A stretch of 62,851 nucleotides of DNA from Pseudomonadota bacterium. GTDB taxonomy: Bacteria; Myxococcota_A; UBA9160; SZUA-336. Position 1 is the stretch's first letter, and every line of letters begins with the position of its first letter. A program made the position numbers and the translations under genes. The stretch covers positions 1 to 62,851 of the forward strand of contig QJZC01000001.1 in NCBI GenBank assembly GCA_003247575.1. Direction: 5' to 3'. The notes beneath the pieces are model-generated. The model searched no databases. It saw only the letters and a list, made by a program, of their open reading frames with translations, and had not been told where the DNA came from. Shown here piece by piece: positions 26,501-34,755 of this stretch.

Positions 26501-27063
26501 TCGGGACGGGTGAACGCACGCATCTCGACTATGAGACGACCACGGACGTGGACGAGAACCAGTTCTATGTGGTCCGGGACGACACTCCGACCGGGACGGG
26601 CTCGATCCCCACTCTACCCTACGATCAGGACAACCTCACCGAGGTGACGACGGAGTTCAACGATCCCGATACCACCGACCAGGGGTTCTATTTCGACGGT
26701 GGTGAAGACGAGAAGTTCGTCTCGGACTCCATCATCTTCGGCGGGTTCGTCATCACGGCGAGCTACACACCGGATCTCAGCGTGGCGACCGGTGGGGGGC
26801 AGTGCGAGGCGCGAGGCGACGCGAAGCTCTACATCTTCCTGGTGAGCGACGGCACCGGCTACTTCGAAGCCGGAACCTCTCCTTCTACGCAGCGGAGTCT
26901 GAGCGTGGGCTCCGGCCTACCCACCAGCCCGAGCATCACGGTCACCAAGGGGAATGGATCCAAGGTGGTCCTCCAGACCTCCGACGGCCGCGTCATCACA
27001 CTGGATGGCCCCCCGAATTCCATCAATCCCGTAGATGTGGTGTACTGGAAGATGTCTCGCTAG
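23578..27063 (+). CDS. pilY1: PilY1/PilC-like type IV pilus tip adhesin
   Basis: A 1161-aa secreted protein: signal peptide (cleavage about residue 24), then a von Willebrand A domain with MIDAS DTSGS at 49-53 interrupted by a Cys-rich insertion (about 75-135). An EF-hand-like DYDKDGNTSISED lies at about 342-355. A C-terminal PilC beta-propeller (about 590-1160) carries NDGMLHAFGAG, DVTDPTALG and LDIDFDGFADLVYIGDTGGQ, the calcium-binding signature of PilY1. PilY1 primes type IV pilus extension and acts as tip adhesin and surface sensor. Minor pilin genes (fimU, pilVWXE) that usually accompany it are absent here. A 13-bp hairpin terminator follows at 27081-27111. Confidence 0.9.
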   Translation: MKARLTRIIATAILVMSPLAGAMGQVVENDLRLIADQSGAPPNLMILFDTSGSMRNIIWHQDFNPKIAYDDGASCTRIRVRAESGTSGECPGSGLSGGSCPDNNETQNNGAEFTCSSTAFSNGCTAWNNFPDAAFQDGECSINTRDEEITFKIPSLNGSRTLWSENYLSFLVRYMRLNGSLPADMPNETRIDGGKRVIEDLINTINPDDASTLGYQERVRFGMARLDRDGEGGYVVEPIADGNKASVISTLNSLPAGGVTPVSEALVDVARYFVGTLDPLGSYPAYNRTTSGITSSTSAPKSPLDPGILCRGNFIIVISDGDPFGDDHSHFRDEFDATFGEDYDKDGNTSISEDALDDVALYLFANDLIDDTIMPGDQNIITYTVGFSLDTELLRDTAINGDGAYFSVNTTDQLAETMVTAVEEIILRNATFTAASVPTSRSVFGDGFYTAFFEPRPSGELYRGHLQAYRIDDDFGIVGKDNKSALDPLTGRFVEPRDTFFWDAQETLKDPNNTRKIYFTPPNPGSDPNDFVPDNWALVDLGVTDADLTLYPNDPADPFADKEALSRALVSYVQGRDAFDEDRDTDKTELRDTVLGDIFHSNPQLVGQAQLLLAAEPGYGKIGDPSSFVEKYSEREKILYAGANDGMLHAFGAGEFKTGDNPATLTIKEAAYYTVGDGIEDFGYVPRIVQKNLKKLPLTGAKPYFVDGQITVADAWFPSDGADIQKQTVEWTSVLVSGLRNGGRGYFALDVTDPTALGTSDPHGPYPRFLWEFDGSTEPLGRTWSKAVITRVKLKDSFSGDYCGPEDGDGNAGVSPGNCREQWVAIFGGGYLEQGDPNISDQFLTDPNDPNWEDASKAIFMVALDTGKVLARAAYDDSDAQLKNMKFSFPSEPAVLDIDFDGFADLVYIGDTGGQMWKWDISKVGERPSSTDPVPLSTWPVGRFFTATAGSNGHRRNFFTPPSASLVSGKLVLAFGTGERTHLDYETTTDVDENQFYVVRDDTPTGTGSIPTLPYDQDNLTEVTTEFNDPDTTDQGFYFDGGEDEKFVSDSIIFGGFVITASYTPDLSVATGGGQCEARGDAKLYIFLVSDGTGYFEAGTSPSTQRSLSVGSGLPTSPSITVTKGNGSKVVLQTSDGRVITLDGPPNSINPVDVVYWKMSR

Positions 27064-27080
27064 CCGCACGCTAGAGCGCT

Positions 27081-27111
27081 CCCTGCCTGCATCCGCGCGA
27101 TGCAGGCAGGG
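27081..27111 (+). terminator. strong hairpin terminator after pilY1-like gene
   Basis: A perfect 13-bp stem (CCCTGCCTGCATC, 27081-27093, with 27099-27111) and a 5-base loop, flanked by further partly paired GAGCGC/GCGCTC. It begins 18 bp after the stop. No T tract, so it may rely on stem strength. Confidence 0.72.
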
Positions 27112-27241
27112 ACGGCGCTCTGATGACACGAAGCCAGTCCTCGAGCTCCTCTCGCCACTGCAACCACGCCACCGAACGGGCTGGAGATGTCGAGACCTCC
27201 GACCGATTCCCTAGTGGAGTCCAGCCGAAGGAGGTGTCCTC

Positions 27242-27694
27242 GTGGCAGTCGTAGAGATCGAGCGCTCGCGCCTCAGTGACCGACGTACCTCAACTCGTCG
27301 GAGCAGGGTCGCAGCTGCATTGCTGATTCTCGGATGCGTCGGAGCGATCGGTTGTTCGGCCGAGACGTATGGGATCGATGCCTACCCGGGCTCATCGCTC
27401 GGCCCCGGACATCGCGCCGACAACGAGGGCTACCTCTACCTGCAGCAGGTCTACTGGACGCCGGACGCCTATCTCGACGTGGTGCGCTTCTACGAGGCCT
27501 ATACAGCCAAGGAGCCCGGGTGGGAGGGCGAGAGCAACTCGTCGTTCGCGATGTGGACGCGGAACATGCGCGTGCCCGAGCTCGGGGCCGGGGAGCCGCT
27601 CGACCCGATGCAACCCGGCGGAGCGATCTTCATCATCGAGGAACCGAACCGGACCCTGATCAAGACCTACGCCAGCTATCCGCAAGAGTCCTGA
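27242..27694 (+). CDS. small lipoprotein of unknown function
   Basis: A 150-aa protein with a GTG start at 27242, preceded by GGAGG. An Arg-rich n-region leads to a hydrophobic core with two possible lipoboxes (ILGC at 29-32 or AIGC at 35-38). The mature domain has aromatic patches (GYLYLQQVYWTPDAYLDVVRFYEAY) and ends FIIEEPNRTLIKTYASYP. The pattern looks like a small beta-alpha domain in which a helix 'DVVRFYEAY' resembles SCO-like or DUF4136-type lipoproteins, but I cannot place it. First gene of a rightward cluster of envelope proteins running to 30751. Confidence 0.68.
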   Translation: MAVVEIERSRLSDRRTSTRRSRVAAALLILGCVGAIGCSAETYGIDAYPGSSLGPGHRADNEGYLYLQQVYWTPDAYLDVVRFYEAYTAKEPGWEGESNSSFAMWTRNMRVPELGAGEPLDPMQPGGAIFIIEEPNRTLIKTYASYPQES

Positions 27695-27725
27695 GCATCC
27701 CAGAGCCTCCGAAGCCAGAGACTCG

Positions 27726-27986
27726 ATGTCGGCTCCGTACATCAGACCCTGGATCCGAGGAACCACCGCGCTGGCGGGTTTGTTTCTCATGGCGTTCTAC
27801 CTGTGGTCCGACGAGAGCGCGCTCGCGGGCCAGAATCTGTTCGTCGTCTGCTCGGTGCCGTTCTTCGCCGTCACGGCTCTGTTCGCGCAGGAGTTCGCGG
27901 CGCCGGAGCTCGCGGGACTCTACAGCGCACTCGGCTATGCCGGAATCCTGGGACACCTGCTGTACGTACTCTTCGGCGGGGCCTAG
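27726..27986 (+). CDS. small membrane protein (three hydrophobic helices)
   Basis: An 86-aa protein with hydrophobic stretches at about 12-28 (TTALAGLFLMAFYLW), 37-55 (LFVVCSVPFFAVTALFA) and 62-84. It begins 31 bp after the preceding lipoprotein on the same strand, so probable co-transcription. No family recognised. Codon pattern and hydrophobic spacing support a real inner-membrane protein. Confidence 0.6.
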   Translation: MSAPYIRPWIRGTTALAGLFLMAFYLWSDESALAGQNLFVVCSVPFFAVTALFAQEFAAPELAGLYSALGYAGILGHLLYVLFGGA

Positions 27987-27998
27987 TGTCCTGTGTCA

Positions 27999-28029
27999 GA
28001 GGTTCGCTCCGCGCGGCTCTCGGAACCTC
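27999..28029 (+). terminator. possible hairpin between membrane protein and lipoprotein genes
   Basis: GAGGTTC (27999-28005) pairs with GAACCTC (28023-28029) around a 17-base loop, 12 bp after the stop at 27986. Weak; it could split the lipoprotein cluster into two transcripts. Confidence 0.3.
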
Positions 28030-28170
28030 GTTCCGGCCTCATGAGGTCAGCCTGACGACGAACGCATCGGCCGCAAATCTTTGCGCCACCCACAGACATG
28101 TTGCAGTGAGACCCCGCGTCGTAGTAAAAGCAGACTTCTCTCACCGTGCCCTGCTACTGGAGTCTCCCCC

Positions 28171-28884
28171 ATGCGCCAGCCAACGATCGCGCTCGCACTC
28201 ACAGTTGTTCTCACAGCTGTTCTGACTGGATGTGCGGTCACGAACCATCTCGAACGCGACGGCTCGGTCAGCTCTCAGGCGCGCGTGCTCGTCTTCACGG
28301 ACGTCGAGATCTCACAGATGACCGCCAGTGGGCTCCTCGAACCGCGCGCCGAGTGGACGCAGGCGGCGGAAGGTTTCGTGCGCACGAGCGTGGCGGCGTC
28401 ACTCGCCCGAGACGGTCACGCAGAGGTCGTCTACGAAGAACCTGTAGATGCGGATACCGCTTACGAGGAGACACAGACGTTCAAGCTCCACGACAAGGTC
28501 AGCGAATCGATTCTAGTGCATCGCATGGGCGGAGGGGGCGGCAGGCTACTGCTTCCCACGGTGCAGAAGAGCTTCGATTGGAGCGTGGGAACGCAAGCGC
28601 AGTCTCTCAAACGCCGCCTCGGCGCCGACTACGCGCTGTTCGTCTACTTGCGCGACGGCTACCAGAGTGCCGGTAGAGTCGCCACCTCGCTGATCTTCGC
28701 GGCGCTCTTCGGCGCGGCGCTGCCTGCGCCTCAACAGACCGGCTATGCCTCTCTGGTAGATCTCGAGACCGGCGACGTGATCTGGTTCAACCATCTCGTC
28801 ACGGGAGCGAACTCGGACGACGTCAGGACCTCTGCGGGCGGCGCGCGGGCGGCGCAGAACCTGCTCGACGGGCTTCCCCTCTGA
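28171..28884 (+). CDS. lipoprotein of unknown function
   Basis: A 237-aa protein; ATG 28171 gives a clean lipoprotein signal (LTAVLTGC, lipidated Cys21). Mature part about 216 residues with alternating strands and helices: RVLVFTDVEISQM, LKRRLGADYALFVYLRDGY, a glycine/alanine-rich amphipathic segment (LIFAALFGAALPAP) and GYASLVDLETGDVIWFNHLV, the last typical of lipoproteins that describe metabolised 'dual-function' outer-membrane factors. No enzyme motif. The stop overlaps the next start (TGATG), so it is translationally coupled to the M48 protease. Confidence 0.7.
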   Translation: MRQPTIALALTVVLTAVLTGCAVTNHLERDGSVSSQARVLVFTDVEISQMTASGLLEPRAEWTQAAEGFVRTSVAASLARDGHAEVVYEEPVDADTAYEETQTFKLHDKVSESILVHRMGGGGGRLLLPTVQKSFDWSVGTQAQSLKRRLGADYALFVYLRDGYQSAGRVATSLIFAALFGAALPAPQQTGYASLVDLETGDVIWFNHLVTGANSDDVRTSAGGARAAQNLLDGLPL

Positions 28885-30077
28885 TGACCTACGCGGCACG
28901 GCCTCCATCCGCCGCAGGTCGCGGGAACAGGCTGCTGCGCTGCGTACTGCTGCTCGCCCTGGTCGGGTCGGGCTGCCAGACCCCCCTCGCCGACCTGAAG
29001 CCGGGCGAGCGTCCGCCGCCGGGCTCCGTCGAAGCGGGGCTCTGGATGCAGATGGACAAGGTCGAGGCCAAGCTCGAGAGCTCCGGCAGGATCGTGCGCG
29101 ATCGCGAGCTCAACGACTACGTCAAAGCGATTCTGTGTCGCTTGTCCCCCGAGTACTGCGAGTCCATACGGGTGTATCTCGTCGAGACACCCTACTTCAA
29201 CGCCACGATGCGCCCCAACGGCACCATGGAGCTGTGGACTGGCCTCATGCTGCGCGCCCAGAACGAAGCTCAGCTGGCGTTCGTCCTGGCGCACGAGCTG
29301 GCGCACTACACACGTCGCCACACGCTCAAGCGGTGGCAGGACGTCAAGTTCAAATCCAATGGCGTGTTGTTCGTCCAGGTGCTGAGCGCAGCGGCCGGCG
29401 TGGGCTACGTCGGGAACCTCGCCGCTCTCGCAGCATCCGCCAGCATCTTCGCGTTCTCGCGGGCACAGGAGTCCGAGGCCGATGCGATCGCCCTCGAGAT
29501 GATCCGCAACGCCGGCTACGATACCCGGGAGCCTTCCAAGCTCTGGACCTCGCTGGTCGACGAGCTCGAGTACGCGGAGGAAGATTCGGGTACGTTCATC
29601 TTCTTCGCGACCCATCCACGCGCAGACGATCGCGCAGACGTGCTGCTCGAGCTCGCCGCGAACGACGAGCCCGCTGCACGCGAGAGAGACCGCTTCTTGA
29701 GCGTCTTGCAGCCACATCGCGCGACGATGCTCCGCTCCGAGCTGCGGGCCCGCAGATTCGATCGGAGTGAATGGCTGTTCGGGCGACTTCTCGAGGCCGG
29801 GGTTGCAACGGGCGAGGTCGAGTTCTATCGCGGCGAGCTGTATCGAACCCGGGGCGAAGAAGGAGACGAGGCACTCGCTCTCCAGGCCTACGGAGAGGCG
29901 CTCCGGAGCGAGGATTGCCCCCCCGACGCCTATCGCGCGATCGGGCTCATCTATCGAAGCCGTGCCGAGCACGGCCGCGCGAGGGAGTTCTTCGAACGCT
30001 ACCTCGAGCTGGTTCCCGATGCGGTAGACCGCAAGATGATCGAGTCCTACCTCGAACCGGGTGAGCCTTCTTCTTAG
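28884..30077 (+). CDS. M48-family metalloprotease lipoprotein (BepA/LoiP-like)
   Basis: A 397-aa lipoprotein (LVGSGC, Cys31) with the zinc site HELAH at 137-141 and the third ligand in ESEAD at 196-200, the M48 peptidase signature. The approximately 150 residues after the protease domain are helical and TPR-like (GEALRSEDCPPDAYRAIGLI, ARYFERYLELV-type repeats). This is the layout of periplasmic quality-control proteases that act on outer-membrane proteins. The ATG overlaps the upstream lipoprotein stop by one base. It sits in a run of lipoproteins, so a role in envelope maintenance is likely. Confidence 0.9.
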   Translation: MTYAARPPSAAGRGNRLLRCVLLLALVGSGCQTPLADLKPGERPPPGSVEAGLWMQMDKVEAKLESSGRIVRDRELNDYVKAILCRLSPEYCESIRVYLVETPYFNATMRPNGTMELWTGLMLRAQNEAQLAFVLAHELAHYTRRHTLKRWQDVKFKSNGVLFVQVLSAAAGVGYVGNLAALAASASIFAFSRAQESEADAIALEMIRNAGYDTREPSKLWTSLVDELEYAEEDSGTFIFFATHPRADDRADVLLELAANDEPAARERDRFLSVLQPHRATMLRSELRARRFDRSEWLFGRLLEAGVATGEVEFYRGELYRTRGEEGDEALALQAYGEALRSEDCPPDAYRAIGLIYRSRAEHGRAREFFERYLELVPDAVDRKMIESYLEPGEPSS

Positions 30078-30169
30078 CTACGGCACCCAAGGCGGCACGG
30101 CGGCACGGCGCCCGATCCACCGCCGCTGCACGCAGACCCATGTTCCACCCAAACCCGGGGAGATCGAAG

Positions 30170-30751
30170 GTGAATTCTCGAAGCCTAGCCATCCTCTGCT
30201 CGACGTTCCTGCTCAGTGCGTGTCAAGCCTACTCATTGGTCGAGCCGGGAAGCCGCAACGAATTCGGTGGCTTCTACAGCGTCTCGCCCGACATCGCCTG
30301 GAGCCGCGCCGAGCAAGGTGAGCTCGAGGTCTGGACGGTCGATGGACCCGCACTCGAGGCGGTTCGCTTCACGAATGGCCTGGAAGACGGAGAGCCGCTG
30401 TTCGATACGCCCCGAGCCAGCGACTCGCAGGAGCCCGTGGTGTTCCGAGCCTTCATGAGCGAACCCGACATCATGACCCTGGTCGCGGACAGCCTCTCGC
30501 GCTTGGGCGCAGGACAGCTCGAGACGCGCGACCTCGAGCCGACCCGCTTCGGAGATCGAGCAGGCTTCCGCTTCTCACTCTCCTTCCTCACGGAGCGCGG
30601 CTTGGCCATGCAGGGCACTGCAGTCGGCACGATCGCGGACGAGAAGCTGTTCCTCATCCTGTACAGCGCCGCTTCGAGCTACTACTACGCAAAGTACGAG
30701 CCTCACGTGGAGCAGCTGATCGACTCGCTCCAGATCTCGCCAGAACTCTAG
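30170..30751 (+). CDS. lipoprotein of unknown function
   Basis: A 193-aa protein taken from GTG 30170, which yields an ideal lipoprotein signal (LLSAC, Cys18) and has GGGGAG upstream; an ATG at 30140 in frame would add ten residues. The mature domain has a strand-rich layout (RFTNGLEDGEPLF, VADSLSRLGAGQLETRDL, FRFSLSFLTERGL, KLFLILYSAASSYYYAKYEP), reminiscent of single-domain periplasmic folds in which a helix preceded by 'YYYAKYEPHVEQLIDSLQI' packs on a sheet. Last gene of the envelope cluster begun at 27242; converges with a methyltransferase gene. Confidence 0.7.
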   Translation: MNSRSLAILCSTFLLSACQAYSLVEPGSRNEFGGFYSVSPDIAWSRAEQGELEVWTVDGPALEAVRFTNGLEDGEPLFDTPRASDSQEPVVFRAFMSEPDIMTLVADSLSRLGAGQLETRDLEPTRFGDRAGFRFSLSFLTERGLAMQGTAVGTIADEKLFLILYSAASSYYYAKYEPHVEQLIDSLQISPEL

Positions 30752-30773
30752 GAATCTGGCGCGCTCCGACGGG

Positions 30774-31547
30774 TCATGCCTGTGCGACCACGATGAGATC
30801 GCTGCCACCCTCGACAGAGCCGCGCGCGAAGTCTCCGTAGAAGCGCAGGCTACGAAACCCTGCGCGTGCGAGCAGATGCTCGAGCTCGAATCGGAAGAAG
30901 TAGCGCATGCTGAACTCAGCCGTACCCAGTATCGAGCCGGTGGCGTCCTCGGAAGCCGCATAGCGCATCGAGAGGTGGATGCATTGTGCAGCGCGATCGT
31001 GGCGCAGCTGCGTATGACGAACGACCTCTCTACCCTCGTGCTGGAAGCGCAGATCTACCTTCTCGGGTGGGTCGTCGATCGCCAGCACCTCGAATCGAGG
31101 GTTGAAGACGTCGAAGGCGAAGACTCCTCCGGGAGCCAGATGTCGCCGCACGCACGCCAGGCACGCGAGCTGCGCCTCGACCTCGATCAAGTGCTGCATG
31201 CTACGAAAGGCGGCATAGATCAGCCTGAAACGATCCTCTCCCAGGTCGAAGCTCTGCATCGATCCGTGGACGAGGCGCAAGGTTCGCGGCGGATCCTTCT
31301 TGCGTAGCTCGGCCAGCATCCGCGCCGAGGCATCCACCCCGGTGCAAGGGAATCCCAGGCGCGCGATTTCGAGCAGCACGCGGCCGGTTCCACAACCGAG
31401 CTCCAGCACGGGGCCTTGGGCCTCTCGCGCGAGCTGGGAGTAGAATTCGCCGTCCGCTCGCCGCGCTGCGAGCTCTGCATAGCCACTGTCGTAGAAACCT
31501 GCGATCGTCTCGTAGTCGTCCCGCAGACTTGATCGAGAAGCATCCAT
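30774..31547 (-). CDS. class I SAM-dependent methyltransferase
   Basis: A 257-aa cytosolic protein with motif I VLELGCGTGRVLLEIA (about 48-63), the acidic loop GVDASARML and the post-II region APGGVFAFDVFNP. The C-terminal beta-strands (FFRFELEHLLARAGF, YGDFARGS) resemble small-molecule methyltransferases of the UbiE/COQ5-like superfamily. Substrate unknown. Its promoter must lie in the 178-bp divergent region shared with the RsmC-like gene. Confidence 0.85.
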   Translation of the reverse strand: MDASRSSLRDDYETIAGFYDSGYAELAARRADGEFYSQLAREAQGPVLELGCGTGRVLLEIARLGFPCTGVDASARMLAELRKKDPPRTLRLVHGSMQSFDLGEDRFRLIYAAFRSMQHLIEVEAQLACLACVRRHLAPGGVFAFDVFNPRFEVLAIDDPPEKVDLRFQHEGREVVRHTQLRHDRAAQCIHLSMRYAASEDATGSILGTAEFSMRYFFRFELEHLLARAGFRSLRFYGDFARGSVEGGSDLIVVAQA

Positions 31548-31725
31548 GCGAACCAGTATCCCCCTTGGAACTCCGAAGTCCCAACCTCTATTCAGCGCCT
31601 ACGCGCGGTTCCGAGCCTACGCCAAACTGCGCGCCCACAAGCCCGAGGTATCGCCGCAGCGCGAATCGCGTGAGCCCACGACCTGCGTGGCCGGGAGCAC
31701 TCCTCGACCGCCGGAGCGAGCGTAG

Positions 31726-32724
31726 ATGGGGCGGATGGCCCAGCGAGCGGTCGAGCGCGAAGCTCGCGTGACCGAGGCCGCGCTCATCAGCTTGGAGCCC
31801 CTCATCAGCTTGGGTCCGCTGGCAGGCCGGGCGGTGCTCGCGGGCGAGGACACGCGGCTCGCCGAGGCCCTGGGTGCGCAGCTGTTCAGCCGTTGGTCGG
31901 TCGGCGATCGTCGCGGAGAAGCGCGACCTCCTGCGAGCACGTTCGCAGCAGCAACCCTCCGCCTGCCGAAGTCGACGCGCGCCTTCGAGATGGCCTTTCA
32001 CGTGCTCTCGGGCTGTCTGAACGAGGAGGGAGAGCTCTACGTCTACGGAGCGAACGACGAGGGAATTCGTTCCGCCCCGAACAAGCTGTCCGCGCTCTAC
32101 GAGCAGGTAGACACCTTCGCGACCCTGCGCAAGTGTCGCGTGCTCCGTGCGGCGCGACCGGACCGAAGCCGCGCACGCACAGACTTGGCAGATTGGGCAG
32201 AGACAACGAATCTGGTTCTCGATGGGCGCGCGCGGCCATGGATCACCTATCCCGGACTCTTCGCCAAGGGGGGACTCGACGCGGGGACGGCGCTGCTGCT
32301 CGAAGGCCTGGAAGTCCGCGGAAGGGTGCTCGACTTCGGATGCGGGACAGGAGTGTCCACACTGGGCCTGCTCGAGCGCGGCGCCAAGCGCGTGGATGCG
32401 AGCGACGCGGATGCCCTGGCAGTGCTTGCGGCACGACAGAACGTTCCCGGAGTAGACGTCCATCTGGGGGACGGCTTTGGAGCGCTCGAGGGATGCGGTC
32501 CATGGGACGTCATCGTGAGCAACCCACCGATCCATCGCGGCTTCGAGGAGGACTTCGGCTTGCTCGAGGCGCTGATCTCGGAAGCGCCCCATCACACACC
32601 ACGACTCGTCATCGTCGTGCAGAGACAGGTACCCGCACAAGAGTCGCTCGAGCGCGCCTTTTCGAAGGTGCAGCTGCTGCGCGAGGACGGACGCTTTCGT
32701 GTGTGGGAAGCACGCAGGGCCTAG
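31726..32724 (+). CDS. rsmC: RsmC-like rRNA (guanine-N2) methyltransferase
   Basis: A 332-aa protein with a duplicated methyltransferase layout: a degenerate N-terminal half (about 1-170) and a catalytic half with GRVLDFGCGTGVSTLGLLER (motif I), DASDADALAV and the N6/N2-methyltransferase signature SNPPIHRGF. That last motif and the size match RsmC/RlmG, which methylate G1207 of 16S or G1835 of 23S rRNA. The sequence before the SNPP motif (YPGLFAKGGLDAGTALLLE) is diagnostic of the family. No ribosomal neighbours. rsmC versus rlmG cannot be settled by eye. Confidence 0.82.
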   Translation: MGRMAQRAVEREARVTEAALISLEPLISLGPLAGRAVLAGEDTRLAEALGAQLFSRWSVGDRRGEARPPASTFAAATLRLPKSTRAFEMAFHVLSGCLNEEGELYVYGANDEGIRSAPNKLSALYEQVDTFATLRKCRVLRAARPDRSRARTDLADWAETTNLVLDGRARPWITYPGLFAKGGLDAGTALLLEGLEVRGRVLDFGCGTGVSTLGLLERGAKRVDASDADALAVLAARQNVPGVDVHLGDGFGALEGCGPWDVIVSNPPIHRGFEEDFGLLEALISEAPHHTPRLVIVVQRQVPAQESLERAFSKVQLLREDGRFRVWEARRA

Positions 32725-32738
32725 GGTCGCCGGGCGAC

Positions 32739-32927
32739 TCAGACTGCCGCGAACTCGATGGCTCGCTCCGTCCAGGCGCCGGCACGCTCGAGCGCCTCGG
32801 AAATCTCGTCCGGATGAGCCACGACCGCATCGCTCTCCGAGAGCATCAGATGCTTGCGCGTACGCATGTCCTCGACGAGCCTCAGCTCTGCGAGCCCCGG
32901 GTGTCCCCACTCCAGTTCCTGCGTGTC
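32739..32927 (-). pseudogene. internally deleted remnant of a LOG-family (lysine decarboxylase-like) nucleosidase
   Basis: Leftward frame 32927 to the TGA at 32739-32741 (62 codons). It reads WGHPGLAELRLVEDMRTRK then HLMLSESDAVVA, very close to the LOG-family strand that should continue into LPGGxGTxxE. Instead it jumps to HPDEISEALERAGAW, a plausible family C-terminus. The catalytic PGGxGT loop and about 80-100 residues are therefore missing by an in-frame deletion, and the N-terminal Rossmann half is also gone. It sits in the 231-bp gap between two intact genes. Confidence 0.6.
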
Positions 32928-32955
32928 ACCCCCCGATGCCGGGAGGCACCGTCGG

Positions 32956-34536
32956 CTAGACGTAGCGATAGCGCGCGATGAGTTCCTTCAGCGTCTTCGC
33001 GGAGCGCGACAGCTCTACTGCGAGCGCCTGGTACTCCGCGCTGGTGCCGCGCGCCAGCTCCGCTGCTTCCGCCACGCCTTCGATGCTGCCCTTTATGCGG
33101 TCGGTCCTCTCCGCGCTGGCGGTGATCGAACGCGAGATCTCGTTCGTAGCGGAAGACTGCTCTTCGACCGTCGTCGCGATCGTCGTCTGTACGTTGTGGA
33201 TGTTCTGGATGATCTCGACGATTCGGGAAGCAGACTGCTTGGCGTTCTCGGTGCTCCGCTGGATCGCGCCCACCTTCTCCTCGATGTCACTCGTCGAGCT
33301 CGCCGTCTGTTGTGCCAGCTCCTTCACCTCGTTGGCCACGACGGAGAAGCCCTTGCCCGCCTCTCCCGCGCGCGCGGCTTCGATGGTCGCGTTCAAGGCC
33401 AACAGATTGGTCTGCTCGGCGATGCTGGTGATCGAGAGCAGGATGTCGCCGATTTCGTTCGAACGCTCGTAGAGCTCGCCGATCGAGGCGCTCGCCTGCT
33501 CCGTCTCGAGCACCGCCTTGTCCACGGTCATGACGGCCTCGGAGGACGCCCGTGCGATCTCGTTGATCGTCGCAGACAGCTGCGTCGCGGCCGTAGCGAC
33601 CGATTGACTCGCAGCGTGAGCCTCGGCGGTTCCACTCGCAGCGGTCGTCGCCTCGGACGCCGCCCGGTCGGTGGCACGGCCGAGCTCCGTGCTCGTCGTG
33701 GCGAGCTGATCTGCGCTCGCGAGCAGGCTTCGAATGAAGTCTTCGATCGACTTCAGGTTCTCGACCAAGGAGGTGCGAAACGCGAGCAGAGTACCGCTCA
33801 TGGCCCGCACCTCTCCTGCACCCGACACCGAACAGACCGCCGTCAGGTCGCCCTGCTTCAAGCTGCTACAGAACGACTCGAGCGACAGAATCGGCTGCAC
33901 GACCCCGCGCTGGACGAAGACCAGACACGCGATCGTCGCAAGGATCGAGAGCAGCGCTGCGAAGATCTGGACGTATCCCAGAATCGCCGTCTTCGCATCG
34001 GATTCGTCTTGGTAGGCCTGAGTGAGCTCGTTCATCCGTACGAGCAGCTTGGTACTGTCGGCGAGCACGCGCTGGCGCGCGAGCTTCGAGCGACTTTCGT
34101 CGGGGTGCGCTTGCCCCGAGACCTCCGCGCGCAGAGCCGGCTCGAGCTCCCTCCAGAGCGAACTCCCTGCAGCGATGGCCTCGACCACCCGCTCGTTCTC
34201 GGCAGCCGGTACGATCACTCGCTCGCCGTCGGCCCCAACGATGCGTCCACCGTCGGCCAGCGCACTCAGAGTCGAAGAGAACAGATCGACCGTGTCCCCG
34301 AGCTCGCGGGCAATACGCGCTCGCTCGCTGGCGGAGTCCGCCAGATGCAGGCTCGCCAGCTCCTTCGACAGCTTCTGCGACAGCATGCGCTGACGCCCGG
34401 CCAGATTGATCAGCACGCCGTCCGCCGACTTCTGGCTGAGTAGGTAGGACGTCGTCGCAATCAGAACGAAGCTGACCAGGGCCAACCCACCCACCAGCAG
34501 CGACATGATCCTCTGGATTCCTGCATTGCGTAGCAT
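32956..34536 (-). CDS. methyl-accepting chemotaxis protein with PilJ-type sensor
   Basis: A 526-aa receptor: first membrane helix about 10-30, a periplasmic four-helix sensor with [19 protein letters not shown] (the PilJ/type IV pilus chemoreceptor N-terminal family), second membrane helix about 185-207, and a long cytoplasmic coiled coil. The signalling hairpin is [20 protein letters not shown], followed by [18 protein letters not shown]. No pentapeptide tether (CheR docking) is visible. It may feed a Chp/Pil-like chemosensory system controlling type IV pili, consistent with pilY1 in the same window. No che genes are adjacent. Confidence 0.9.
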   Translation of the reverse strand: MLRNAGIQRIMSLLVGGLALVSFVLIATTSYLLSQKSADGVLINLAGRQRMLSQKLSKELASLHLADSASERARIARELGDTVDLFSSTLSALADGGRIVGADGERVIVPAAENERVVEAIAAGSSLWRELEPALRAEVSGQAHPDESRSKLARQRVLADSTKLLVRMNELTQAYQDESDAKTAILGYVQIFAALLSILATIACLVFVQRGVVQPILSLESFCSSLKQGDLTAVCSVSGAGEVRAMSGTLLAFRTSLVENLKSIEDFIRSLLASADQLATTSTELGRATDRAASEATTAASGTAEAHAASQSVATAATQLSATINEIARASSEAVMTVDKAVLETEQASASIGELYERSNEIGDILLSITSIAEQTNLLALNATIEAARAGEAGKGFSVVANEVKELAQQTASSTSDIEEKVGAIQRSTENAKQSASRIVEIIQNIHNVQTTIATTVEEQSSATNEISRSITASAERTDRIKGSIEGVAEAAELARGTSAEYQALAVELSRSAKTLKELIARYRYV

Positions 34537-34755
34537 GCGCGCGCGTCCTCGAGCACTTGGAGCTGCCTACCTACGTCGGCGAGCCGGGGCCCAATCTGAA
34601 CGGACAGCTGAGCCTCATGGCCTGCACTGCCGAGTCGTGAAGCACCCGAAAGAAACCTTGTCAGTCGAATAGTCACTGCATCTCCTAGCCCGCCGGCACG
34701 CACACCGACCCCTGGCAACCTTCCTGGCCATAAAAGCAGCCTCGGCTGCAACAGG

